Positions 1 through 7,036 of a stretch of DNA of 22,763 nucleotides are shown piece after piece (within the stretch, counting starts at the first letter, position 1; each line of letters opens with the position of its first letter). The position numbers and the translations under genes were made by a program. Source of the stretch: a virus; IMG/VR virus record IMGVR_UViG_3300044712_000223, positions 1 to 22,763 of that record. One strand, 5' to 3'. The notes under the pieces were generated by a model, which was given only the letters and a program-made list of their open reading frames with translations, did not search any database and was not told the DNA's origin.

Positions 1-1512
1 CAGACGGCAAATTACATCTTTGCAGGTCCGGTAACGGGCGCGGCGGCGGCTCCGGCGTTCCGTGCCCTTGTGAGTGCTGACATCCCGGCGAATGCAGCGA
101 ATACCAGCGGCACCGCGGCAAACGTCAGCGGCACTCCTGCCCTGCCAAACGGTACAACCGCAACAACGCAGAGCGCCGGGGATAACAGCACCAAACTGGC
201 AACCACGGCATACGCCAACGCCCTCGTGGCGGATACCGCTTATGACGCAACCTCATGGGATGGTGTAACGGCTATTGCGGCATCCAAGAACGCGGTGCGT
301 GATTACCTTGAAAGCAAACTCCCCTCCGGCGCAGACGGCAGTTACGGTGTGGTACTGACAAACAATACGGCGAAATCCCCGACCGCCTCGACAGACGAAC
401 TCTACTTTGAAGGTAACATTTTCAAAATCAACCAGAACGGAACTGAATATACTACTGCAATCGGCCCACTTGCCGGACAGATTACCTTTACAGGACCAAC
501 AGCAGCCCGGACGGTAACGATTGCTGATGCCGCTCAGACGCTACTCAACTCCACAGCGTCTGGCGTCCAGACATTCCTCACCTCTCCGTCAAGCGCGAAC
601 CTTGCATCGATGATTACGGATGAGACAGGTTCAGGTGTTGTTGCTCTTGCTACCTCCCCGGCGTTCACTACCGACATTCATTCTGTAACGGCTGGCGGCG
701 CGACAGTGGGAACCAACGCCCTTCCCTTCAGCGGCGTAAGGATCGGCAACGCAGCTACGAACAACATTCTGCTCACCGGCACGGCGGCATCGGATGTGAC
801 GGTAACACTTCCCTCTGCGACGAGTACCCTTGCAATACTCGGCGCTAACACTTTCACCGGGACGCAAGCCCTCGGAGCAAACAACCTGACCATGACCGGC
901 AGTATTGCGGCTACCGGCAACCGGGTGACGAAGTTGTGGGCAACGGACATTGAATCAACCAACATGCCTACAGTGGGCGGCACGGCTATCCTTTCGTCCC
1001 TTACCGCTCCGCAATTCACCACAATCGAACTCGGCGCGGTATCCGATACCACTCTGGCGCGTGTAAGCGCAGGGGTAATCTCGGTAGAAGGTGCCACCGT
1101 TTTAACCAACACCACCCCGGCAGTGATTGACGGCTCCGCGCACGTCCACCTCACGGCGGCGCAGATGAGCGATCCGCGTTGCCATGTCAGCAACTACGGG
1201 CAGACCACCGCTGATGTGAATATCGGACTCCCGGCGGCAGCGGCAAACCTATCCTGTTTTTTCGATGTTGAGACAGCACAGAGCAACCATTACGGGGTTT
1301 TGGCGGCAGCGGGTGACGCAATACGGATAGTCGCTGCAGATGGAACCGTAGGAGCGTTTGGTACGGATGCAGACGCGGTAGTCATGACAGCTGCCCAAGC
1401 CGGCCAAAGTTTCGCGTGTTGGTCAACGAGGACCGGCGCATCGGCTTATGACTGGTCTTGCAAGGCGGTCGCTATCGGGACAAGTACATTTGCGGCTCAC
1501 GCGGCGTGGTAA
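1..1512 (+). CDS. Phage tail fibre protein, 5' end missing
   Basis: The frame is open from the first base, so the gene begins upstream; the GTG at 70 is an internal codon. At least 503 residues are present. The first visible residues include PVTGAAAAPAFRALVSADIP, a linker typical of phage tail-fibre proteins. It is followed by a GDNSTKLATTAYANALV segment of the kind repeated in side-tail fibres, then Thr/Ala/Gly-rich sequence with short beta-strand periodicity (TGTAASDVTVTLPSATSTL, GANTFTGTQALGANNLTMTG). The C-terminal part, from about position 1130, is less repetitive and has several cysteines and tryptophans, as expected for a compact receptor-binding or trimerisation tip. The role is inferred to be host recognition at the tail. 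Its place upstream of head genes is unusual, since most fibre genes follow the tape measure and tail-tip genes, as the second set does here. Confidence 0.8.
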   Translation, partial: QTANYIFAGPVTGAAAAPAFRALVSADIPANAANTSGTAANVSGTPALPNGTTATTQSAGDNSTKLATTAYANALVADTAYDATSWDGVTAIAASKNAVRDYLESKLPSGADGSYGVVLTNNTAKSPTASTDELYFEGNIFKINQNGTEYTTAIGPLAGQITFTGPTAARTVTIADAAQTLLNSTASGVQTFLTSPSSANLASMITDETGSGVVALATSPAFTTDIHSVTAGGATVGTNALPFSGVRIGNAATNNILLTGTAASDVTVTLPSATSTLAILGANTFTGTQALGANNLTMTGSIAATGNRVTKLWATDIESTNMPTVGGTAILSSLTAPQFTTIELGAVSDTTLARVSAGVISVEGATVLTNTTPAVIDGSAHVHLTAAQMSDPRCHVSNYGQTTADVNIGLPAAAANLSCFFDVETAQSNHYGVLAAAGDAIRIVAADGTVGAFGTDADAVVMTAAQAGQSFACWSTRTGASAYDWSCKAVAIGTSTFAAHAAW

Positions 1513-1521
1513 GGGGGTAAT

Positions 1522-2214
1522 ATGCGATTTTTGTTAATCATTCTGTTATGCCTCCTGACCTCTCCGGCATGGGCGTTGACATTGGCTACACAGGCGGCGG
1601 TAGATACGTCGTACACGGCCCCGGCGGGCGGTGGTACTGCTCCGACCTATGTCAACTCAAATTCCGGCTACGACTCAGGCCCGATAACATTATCGGGAGT
1701 TACGGCAGGGAATACCTTAGTTGCGTGCGTGTCGGGAGGTGGAGCACTTACCAGCACCAGCCTGTCAGGGTGGACCGCCCTTGCTACCGCAGGGACCGCT
1801 ACAAACTTCAGCCGGTGCTATTATCTGTTGAGCGCGTCTGCTGGTAATCTGTCAATCGCTATCACATCCCCGCCATCAGACCCAGGGTGGACAGTGGCAG
1901 AATATAGCGGAGTGGGCGGGTTTGACACATCTACCGCTGGCGACACAGGGATGACCTCTCCATATACCACTCCGTCAATTACCGTGGCGCAAGACCACAG
2001 TGCAGTCATTGTGTTCGTCGCTGACGAGACAGCGAACACTGGCGCAGTCACATGGACAGGATCGGGAACTGTTGGGAGGCAATCAAACACATCACATGCT
2101 CACTATCTGGCTGATCATGTGGATACATCCGCAGGATCGTTAAGCACAACATTTACCGGCACAAACAACGCAACTCCACAGCTTGTGTATCTGATATCAC
2201 TGCAAGGTAGCTAA
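1522..2214 (+). CDS. Secreted protein of unknown function with signal peptide
   Basis: This is a 230-residue protein starting at ATG 1522 behind an AGGGGGT ribosome binding site. Residues 1-18 (MRFLLIILLCLLTSPAWA) form a textbook signal peptide: a basic residue, a leucine-rich core and an AWA cleavage site. The mature part is rich in Ser, Thr, Gly and Ala with predicted beta structure. It contains a GWTALA...YYLLSA...VAEYSGV pattern, which I associate with beta-sandwich domains in secreted or tail-associated bacterial proteins. The stop overlaps the next start by one base (TAATG), which suggests translational coupling to the beta-helix protein. Phage virion proteins normally lack signal peptides, so this may be an exported conversion protein or an appendage acquired from a bacterial gene. 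No enzyme motif was recognised. Confidence 0.7.
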   Translation: MRFLLIILLCLLTSPAWALTLATQAAVDTSYTAPAGGGTAPTYVNSNSGYDSGPITLSGVTAGNTLVACVSGGGALTSTSLSGWTALATAGTATNFSRCYYLLSASAGNLSIAITSPPSDPGWTVAEYSGVGGFDTSTAGDTGMTSPYTTPSITVAQDHSAVIVFVADETANTGAVTWTGSGTVGRQSNTSHAHYLADHVDTSAGSLSTTFTGTNNATPQLVYLISLQGS

Positions 2215-3881
2215 TGCGATACTTAATTATATTGATGATAATTATCATTCCGACTGCTTCATTTGCAGCCGATGTCTACGTTAAAATCGGCGGGACCAGA
2301 ACCAGCGGAAAATCGACGACTGGTGACTGGTCAAACGCCAACTGTTATCCTGACATAGTGACACACGGTTTCCCCGCCATGAGTGCTGGCGATACCATGA
2401 CGATTGATGATGGAACATATACTGGCACAGCGAATCATGCCAAGCAGGACACGGCTACTCCTCCAAACGGTACTAGCAAAGCAAATATGACTGTGATTAG
2501 GGCAAGGAATATTCCCTGTCAGGACGGTTACAGTTGTTCATCTGCACTCAAAGTGACTTGGGGTGAGTCAACCGATAATGGTGATTATTCTACAAGTGGC
2601 CTAGGGATGAACGGTCCTGTAAATTCAGGTGCAAAAAGCTATATCAAGTTTTATGGATTGAGAATGTACAATGCCAGTCTTTATACCGACTGGTCATATA
2701 TATATTTCAAGCAATGCGCGCTAATTGGATCTATGACCGGCAACACTATGTCATTTTCAACGGATTCTCCCTATTTACTGATGGAGGATTCCGTGGTGAT
2801 GGGGTCAGGGCGATACCAGACGATGAGCCACTTAGGAGAGGAGGGTTATCTACATAACGTATTTAGGCGTGTAGTTGCCCGTAAGGATTACTCAAATGGT
2901 AGCAATCAGGCCACTATGCCGATGGGTATTTTCACATCGTACTATACCTTGGACGATGCCTACCTGAACTGTATCGCCATAGACTCGGATCAGCCAGCAT
3001 ACTACGCGAATGAGTCAATCGAATATGGGGGAAGTTTTTTCCACGGCATGGGCGCTACCGGATTGACCATTAAAGGCAGCATATCAATCAATGTAGCAAT
3101 GAACGCCATAACGCTAGGCACTCACTCAGGAACTAATACCATTACTGATTTCTCGGCGGTGAATAATGCTGGCGGGCTGGCTGTGAGCCACGGTTCAGCA
3201 AATAGGGCTACGGTTTATAATGTCGGCACCGATCTGTTTTCAGGGTGGAAAACGGGCCAGATAGCAACATTCTCCGGTTCTGAAAATGACGCTTTTGCGA
3301 CTGTTGGTGGTGCCTTTTCGGTGACAAACAGCATTGCCCGGACTGCGCAGGGGTATGCAGGTAATGGGGATGTGGGAACTTTGACCGGAAGTTATTGGGA
3401 TTATTACGGCACTGGCGGTAATAGCAATGTAACTCCATCCGATTCGATTACGACTGATCCGCTTACTCATGGATTGCTCTACCCAGTGCGTATCGAAACC
3501 GGATCATCTCTGGCAACTGCCGGGTCAGGTGGTAGTCAAATTGGCGCAAACATCCTGAAGCGTATCGGCCATGATGGGGATTTCAACGGCGATACGGGGT
3601 GGAACACGGAAACCACAACCGACCTTTGGCCCTGGCCTTATGAGGATTGGGTGAAGGCTGAGTTGGCAGCCATGCCCTCAACGCTCGGCGGGTTATCCAT
3701 GCCCTCGCCAACAAGGGGTGTAGCGGCAGCGGGAAACGATGCATACGGACAGCCTATCACGTTGACTCGGTATATCTGGCAATCTCTCGGCAACCAGATC
3801 CCCGCTGACATTTACGGCTCAACTGCCGTTGTTTCAAAGCTTCAAGGCGGCGGGAAGCTCACCGGCGGCACTATCAGATGA
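2214..3881 (+). CDS. Exported right-handed beta-helix protein
   Basis: This is a 555-residue protein that begins at the ATG overlapping the previous stop. Residues 1-18 (MRYLIILMIIIIPTASFA) form a strong signal peptide, and the mature protein begins near ADVYVK. The N-terminal part (GDTMTIDDGTYTG, about residues 60-72) and the many short beta strands with Asn/Gly/Ser turns through residue 400 fit a parallel beta-helix of the pectate-lyase superfamily. The C-terminal region carries IGANILKRIG and a DLWPWPYEDWVKAEL segment that resembles the ends of secreted beta-helix proteins in bacterial genomes (from memory, not searched). No catalytic set can be assigned, so both polysaccharide binding and cleavage are possible. 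Base composition is visibly AT-richer than the flanking head genes, suggesting separate acquisition. The stop overlaps the next start (ATGA at 3878-3881). Confidence 0.75.
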   Translation: MRYLIILMIIIIPTASFAADVYVKIGGTRTSGKSTTGDWSNANCYPDIVTHGFPAMSAGDTMTIDDGTYTGTANHAKQDTATPPNGTSKANMTVIRARNIPCQDGYSCSSALKVTWGESTDNGDYSTSGLGMNGPVNSGAKSYIKFYGLRMYNASLYTDWSYIYFKQCALIGSMTGNTMSFSTDSPYLLMEDSVVMGSGRYQTMSHLGEEGYLHNVFRRVVARKDYSNGSNQATMPMGIFTSYYTLDDAYLNCIAIDSDQPAYYANESIEYGGSFFHGMGATGLTIKGSISINVAMNAITLGTHSGTNTITDFSAVNNAGGLAVSHGSANRATVYNVGTDLFSGWKTGQIATFSGSENDAFATVGGAFSVTNSIARTAQGYAGNGDVGTLTGSYWDYYGTGGNSNVTPSDSITTDPLTHGLLYPVRIETGSSLATAGSGGSQIGANILKRIGHDGDFNGDTGWNTETTTDLWPWPYEDWVKAELAAMPSTLGGLSMPSPTRGVAAAGNDAYGQPITLTRYIWQSLGNQIPADIYGSTAVVSKLQGGGKLTGGTIR

Positions 3882-4951
3882 CAGACATCAACAAGCAGCT
3901 CCTCGACTACTCAATCCATCACCAGGTCAATCTCGGGCGGTACTCCGGGAAGGTCGTGCGGGACATCCTCGCCCTGCTGAACGATGCCGACAAGGAGATC
4001 CTGGCGAAGATTATCGCCCGAGGGGAAGATGGGACGTTTACGGCGGCGCGGCTGAAGAAGTTGTTGTCAGAACTCCGGGAGATGACAGGCGAGACATACC
4101 GGCAGGCCCACAACGAACTGAAAACCGCCATGCTCGACTTCGGGACGGCAGAGGCGGCGGCAACGGCGGCGGTACTTACCGCCCAAGTGCCGGTCACGTT
4201 CAACATTGTGCAGCCTACCGTGGAGCAACTGGCGGCCATTGTGTCGAAAGTGCCTATCACTGTCGGGCCGGACAAGAAGCTGCTCCTCGAGGAGATTTTC
4301 GACTCCCTGGCGAAAGGGAAAGAGGAGGCAATCCGGGGTGCGATACGGCTCGGGATGGTGGAGGGGGAAACAGTTCCACAGATGGTGCGGCGGCTGCAAG
4401 GGTCCAGGGCATCCAGGTACACTGACGGCATATTCGAAAAGGATCGCAGAAATGCTGAGGCGATCGTTCGTACAGTGGTCAATCACACCAGTAATCACGC
4501 GGCTCAGTTGACCTTCGAAAAGAACAGCGCGGTCGTGTCAAAGTGGAAATTCCTTGCTACCCTCGACAGTCGCACGACGATAATCTGTGCATCACTCAGC
4601 GGCACGGAATGGCCGATAGGACAGGGACCCCTCCCCCCTCGGCACGTGCGTTGCCGATCCTTTCAAATCCCTGTGCTCAAATCCTGGCGGGAACTCGGAA
4701 TCGACATGGACGAAATGCCAGTATCCACCAGGGCATCAAAAGACGGTCCTGTCCGCGCTGACATAACCTTTGACGCATGGCTTCGGGGGCAAGACTCAGA
4801 CGTACAGAAAGATATTCTCGGAGCCACCCGCGCCAAGCTGTTCAAGGAAGGGTTAAAGATCGACCGCTTCACTGATCGCGCAGGCGTGGTGTACGACCTC
4901 AAGGAATTGGAAGCCCGCAACAAGGCGGCGTTTCGGAAAGTGTTCGGTTAA
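3878..4951 (+). CDS. Minor head protein, Mu F / SPP1 gp7 family
   Basis: This 357-residue protein has an N-terminal helical half and a C-terminal Mu F-type head-morphogenesis domain. The signature runs from W223 to about S261: a WKFLATLDSRTT start, C237, then GTEWPIGQGPLPPRHVRC with H256 and C259, which matches the conserved Pro-Pro-x-His-x-x-Cys-Arg end of the family. Members are minor capsid proteins that act with the portal in procapsid assembly, and in some phages are ejected with DNA. The portal gene is normally directly upstream; here the gene before it is an exported beta-helix protein joined by a 4-base ATGA overlap, so fibre and secreted genes seem to have been inserted between portal and minor head genes, or the order is rearranged. 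The stop is followed by a possible terminator. Confidence 0.88.
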   Translation: MTDINKQLLDYSIHHQVNLGRYSGKVVRDILALLNDADKEILAKIIARGEDGTFTAARLKKLLSELREMTGETYRQAHNELKTAMLDFGTAEAAATAAVLTAQVPVTFNIVQPTVEQLAAIVSKVPITVGPDKKLLLEEIFDSLAKGKEEAIRGAIRLGMVEGETVPQMVRRLQGSRASRYTDGIFEKDRRNAEAIVRTVVNHTSNHAAQLTFEKNSAVVSKWKFLATLDSRTTIICASLSGTEWPIGQGPLPPRHVRCRSFQIPVLKSWRELGIDMDEMPVSTRASKDGPVRADITFDAWLRGQDSDVQKDILGATRAKLFKEGLKIDRFTDRAGVVYDLKELEARNKAAFRKVFG

Positions 4952-4994
4952 TCCCTCCTCCTCTCCCCGTTTCATCCCCTACCCTCAAGGCATT

Positions 4995-5020
4995 GCCCGG
5001 CATCGCGTCCGAGCTTTTTT
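4995..5020 (+). terminator. Possible Rho-independent terminator after minor head gene
   Basis: GCCCGG (4995-5000) can pair with CCGAGC (5009-5014), with one internal mismatch and an 8-base loop, followed directly by six T (5015-5020). It points in the + direction and lies 44 bases after the minor head stop. The stem is short and imperfect, so efficiency is uncertain. It would keep late transcription from running through the antisense gene island, but would then leave the scaffold and coat genes needing readthrough or antitermination, because no convincing + promoter was seen after it. Confidence 0.4.
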
Positions 5021-5023
5021 ATT

Positions 5024-5197
5024 TCAACAACCTCGGCCGAAAGATCCGGGCTTGTATCCGAAAAGCCGCTCTACTCTCTCCATCTGATTGCTCATAACTT
5101 CACGTAATTCCTTTTCGTCATCGGCTATCCGATCGAACGCAATTTGCATAGCAAATAAAAGGTTGTCCTGAGCCAGTTGTTTGAGTGCTCTTTTCAT
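5024..5197 (-). CDS. Small helical protein of unknown function (island gene 5)
   Basis: This is a 57-residue frame starting at ATG 5197 (minus strand) behind a good AAGGGGA ribosome binding site. The protein starts MKRALKQLAQDNLLFAMQIA and continues with a charged helical stretch rich in Glu and Arg (DDEKELREVMSNQMERVERL), ending in FGYKPGSFGRGC. It looks like one or two amphipathic helices, possibly a coiled coil that dimerises. It is the last gene of the five-gene minus-strand cluster and begins only three bases after the stop of the ribbon-helix-helix-like gene. No family was recognised. The strong ribosome binding site and tight spacing are the main grounds for calling it real. Confidence 0.6.
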   Translation of the reverse strand: MKRALKQLAQDNLLFAMQIAFDRIADDEKELREVMSNQMERVERLFGYKPGSFGRGC

Positions 5198-5200
5198 TGC

Positions 5201-5380
5201 CTATTCCCCTTTCAACGCTTTCCCCCGAATATAATCCGAAGGGCAGATCCCGGCCTCTTTTGACCGGCGCAGCACCTCGGACCATTCAGTTTCGGTCCAC
5301 CGCTGCTGTTTCAGGACGGTGCGGGGCTTAAGGGTGGAGCCGGGTTTGCGCCCGGCCCCTTCACGTTTTCCGCCTCTCAT
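5201..5380 (-). CDS. Small ribbon-helix-helix-like DNA-binding protein
   Basis: This is a 59-residue protein from ATG 5380 (minus strand) with a canonical AAAGGAG site seven bases upstream. The N-terminus MRGGKREGAGRKPGS is a basic, Gly-rich tail common on small DNA-binding proteins of phages and plasmids. The rest, from RWTETEWSEVLRRSKEAG to ICPSDYIRGKAL, follows the pattern of MobC / ribbon-helix-helix proteins: a strand, a TExEW helix, then a short helix with the S-x-Y-I-R-x-x-A-L motif. Such proteins bind DNA as dimers, as repressors or relaxosome accessory factors. Here it could regulate its own cluster, where an inverted repeat lies upstream of the promoter; that link is inference. Confidence 0.65.
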   Translation of the reverse strand: MRGGKREGAGRKPGSTLKPRTVLKQQRWTETEWSEVLRRSKEAGICPSDYIRGKALKGE

Positions 5381-5382
5381 GT

Positions 5383-5580
5383 CTACTCCTTTTCGCAGAA
5401 TCTACGCCGGGTCTGAATAATTCTATCAGTGCCGTCAGTAATTTGTACGAAAACTATATCTCCCATATTAGCGTTAGATTCAATATCAATGACAACCCCG
5501 CGACAACCCTCGTAATGTTCCATTGTGCTCATTGGTTGAAACCCTCTCAGCTGTACCTTATCGCCTTTATTTATTTTCAT
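5383..5580 (-). CDS. Small KOW/SH3-like beta protein
   Basis: This 65-residue protein starts at ATG 5580 (minus strand) behind GGAGGTGG. The sequence MKINKGDKVQLRGF, then the YEGCRGVVIDI segment and later DIVFVQITDGT, has the alternation and Gly placement of a small SH3-like barrel such as a KOW motif (G-D-x-V and G-x-x-G-x-V-x-x-I). Such folds bind nucleic acid or protein partners. The start overlaps the stop of the upstream zinc-site gene by four bases (5577-5580), so translation is probably coupled. The assignment is from pattern only; an alternative is an unrelated small beta protein. Confidence 0.6.
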   Translation of the reverse strand: MKINKGDKVQLRGFQPMSTMEHYEGCRGVVIDIESNANMGDIVFVQITDGTDRIIQTRRRFCEKE

Positions 5581-5801
5581 TTAACCACCTCCGGCGTATT
5601 GTGTATCGGCAGCATTTTGCGTGTTGACGTCATAGGGTGATTGCGGAATACCAATTCACGTCCACACTTCGGGCAAATCACACCCTCTGCCATGTATTGA
5701 ATTTTTTCTTTAGGTGACACTCGCGATATTTCAATTACAGGCAAATCACCCCTTTCAAAAACATGGCCGCTGTAACTGCATCGTTTGCTGTAGTCTTTCA
5801 T
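5577..5801 (-). CDS. Small protein with CPKC zinc-knuckle-like motif
   Basis: This is a 74-residue protein. I chose ATG 5801 (minus strand) because AGGGGGC lies just upstream; an in-frame ATG ten codons earlier has no better site and would overlap the preceding gene. C43-P-K-C46-G is a typical zinc-ribbon knuckle. Other possible ligands are C8, H13, H55 and H67, so a single metal site is plausible but incomplete by classical zinc-ribbon rules, which need a second CxxC. The protein is short and basic toward its C-terminus. Small zinc-binding proteins of this kind are frequent in phage early or accessory cassettes, where they often bind DNA or host proteins. The function here is unknown. Confidence 0.6.
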   Translation of the reverse strand: MKDYSKRCSYSGHVFERGDLPVIEISRVSPKEKIQYMAEGVICPKCGRELVFRNHPMTSTRKMLPIHNTPEVVK

Positions 5802-5809
5802 AGTGCCCC

Positions 5810-6046
5810 CTAAAATCCGTTGATTGCCCAATCAAGGCACCAGTCCATAACATCAGCTTTCTTGCCATGCTTGCGGCCTGTAACATCTTGATCAGCCGTA
5901 AACCCTGCCCACTCATTATTCTGTTTTGCCATCCATGCGACAATGTCGCCGGAAGCGGTAATAAAGCGAGTGTAAATGCCGTCGTTTCGTACCGTGACAC
6001 CATGCTCAAGCGCATCTGCTTTCAGACTTTTCAAGGTGCGTTTCAT
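5810..6046 (-). CDS. Small protein of unknown function (island gene 1)
   Basis: This is a 78-residue protein, first gene of the minus-strand cluster. The start at ATG 6046 is supported by AAAGGGGGA five to six bases upstream; the frame stays open further 5', but that part would run through the promoter and is not coding. The protein begins MKRTLKSLKADALEHGVTV, continues with a likely beta hairpin (DGIYTRFITASGDIVAWMA) and ends in a Trp-rich helix (DVMDWCLDWAINGF). It looks like a compact alpha/beta domain. No family was recognised. It is translated from a short leader behind a strong sigma-70 promoter, so it may be expressed independently of the late phage genes. Confidence 0.65.
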   Translation of the reverse strand: MKRTLKSLKADALEHGVTVRNDGIYTRFITASGDIVAWMAKQNNEWAGFTADQDVTGRKHGKKADVMDWCLDWAINGF

Positions 6047-6083
6047 GACATCCCCCTTTCTCAATTTCCCATCTTTTGACTCT

Positions 6084-6111
6084 ATTATACCACCGAATTG
6101 AATCTTGTCAA
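6084..6111 (-). promoter_or_regulatory. Near-consensus sigma-70 promoter of the antisense gene island
   Basis: On the minus strand a perfect -35 box TTGACA (6106-6111) is separated by 16 bases from a perfect -10 box TATAAT (6084-6089). The predicted start is near 6077, which gives a leader of about 30 bases before ATG 6046. DNA upstream of the -35 box is very AT-rich and could act as an UP element. Such a full-consensus promoter suggests constitutive, host-polymerase-driven expression, unlike the flanking late genes. It is typical of morons expressed from a prophage. Confidence 0.85.
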
Positions 6112-6115
6112 TACA

Positions 6116-6138
6116 AAATATCAATAAAAATGATATTT
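6116..6138. promoter_or_regulatory. Perfect 8-bp inverted repeat upstream of the island promoter
   Basis: AAATATCA (6116-6123) and TGATATTT (6131-6138) form a perfect inverted repeat with a 7-base AT spacer, centred about 50 bases upstream of the predicted minus-strand start. The dyad fits a dimeric regulator site, either an operator or an activator site behind the -35 box. A weak AT-only hairpin is the alternative; it is too unstable to be a terminator. The ribbon-helix-helix-like protein of the same cluster is one candidate ligand, by inference only. Confidence 0.5.
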
Positions 6139-6259
6139 CTGAAAAATAATTTCCCTCTCCCAGTTTGTGCAACAGACGCATGGAATTTTTCTCACTCCTC
6201 CCTATATTGTGCGCTCAATACCAGATCCGGCCAGCAGGCCAAAAGGAAAGCGAGACGCT

Positions 6260-7015
6260 ATGAAACTAAAGCTCAATGCAGACGGAAGCGCAGCGGTACA
6301 GGACGGAAAGCCGGTCTATGTGGACGACGCAGGGCAGGAAATCCCTTACGACGTTCCGGCCATGATGACCAAAATCACGGAACTGAACAGCGAGGCGAAA
6401 ACACACCGCCTGGCGGCCAAAGAAGCTAAGGAAAAGCTGGCAGCATTTGAAGGCATCGAGGATCCGGCGGCGGCAATCAAGGCGCTGCAATTCGCGCAGT
6501 CCATGGAAGGTAAGAAGGCCATGGATGACGAGGCAATCCAGAAGCTGATTCAGAACGCCGTCAAGCCGCTACAAGAGAAAGCGACAGCCCTTGAAACGGC
6601 CCTGGCAGAAAAGGACGGTCACATTTACAAGCTGGAAGTGAGTAACCGCTTTCAGTCGTCACCGTTCATCAAAGAGAAGTCAATCATCCCTCCCGACATG
6701 CTGGAAGCGACGTTCGGGAAGAATTTCAAGATAGAAGGCGGCAAAACCATCGCATACGACGCAAGCGGTAATCAGATATTTTCCAAAGTTAGGCCGGGCG
6801 AACCGGCACAGTTTGACGAGGCAATGCAGGTACTTTTTGACAGCCATCCGATGAAGGATTCGCTTTACAAGGCCAGCGGCTCAAGCGGAAGCGGAAGCCA
6901 GCAGAACAATGGAACCGGCAACACACAAAAGACAATGACCCGCACAGCATTTGACGCAGCATCTCAGGTTGAGAGATCGGAGTTTTCAAAGGCTGGCGGC
7001 AAGGTCGTTGATTAA
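6260..7015 (+). CDS. Phage capsid scaffolding-like protein
   Basis: This 251-residue protein starts at ATG 6260 (MKLKLNADGSAAVQDGKPVY). An in-frame ATG at 6167 would add 31 residues that look unlike the family, so the later start is preferred, though its AAAGGAAAGCGAG ribosome site is not ideal. The N-terminus is a small beta unit, followed by a long charged helical or coiled-coil stretch (EAKTHRLAAKEAKEKLAAFE, then IEDPAAAIKALQFAQ), then a C-terminal domain and a Ser/Gly/Asn-rich linker. This arrangement, directly before the coat gene, is that of the scaffold-like proteins annotated in many phages (DUF6651-like, from memory). Scaffolds guide coat assembly into procapsids and then leave. Whether it has a protease is not indicated; no catalytic motif is seen. 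Confidence 0.75.
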   Translation: MKLKLNADGSAAVQDGKPVYVDDAGQEIPYDVPAMMTKITELNSEAKTHRLAAKEAKEKLAAFEGIEDPAAAIKALQFAQSMEGKKAMDDEAIQKLIQNAVKPLQEKATALETALAEKDGHIYKLEVSNRFQSSPFIKEKSIIPPDMLEATFGKNFKIEGGKTIAYDASGNQIFSKVRPGEPAQFDEAMQVLFDSHPMKDSLYKASGSSGSGSQQNNGTGNTQKTMTRTAFDAASQVERSEFSKAGGKVVD

Positions 7016-7036
7016 TCATTCAAGGAGTAACACCCC

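Noticed and set aside
678-1193. A long open frame on the minus strand inside the tail fibre gene
   Set aside because: It mirrors the repetitive Thr/Ala-rich codons of the fibre, has no plausible ribosome site or domain, and the + frame is a clear fibre protein. Similar antisense frames at 3919-4482, 7418-7996, 15244-15801 and 18019-18429 were dropped for the same reasons.
6105-6134. A + strand promoter starting at TTGTCA 6105
   Set aside because: The possible -10 hexamers at proper spacing match only weakly, and the signal overlaps the strong minus-strand promoter, whose reverse complement explains it.
6167-6259. Longer N-terminus for the scaffold-like protein from ATG 6167
   Set aside because: The extra 31 residues have no ribosome site and do not look like the family, which begins with the MKLKLNADG pattern at 6260.
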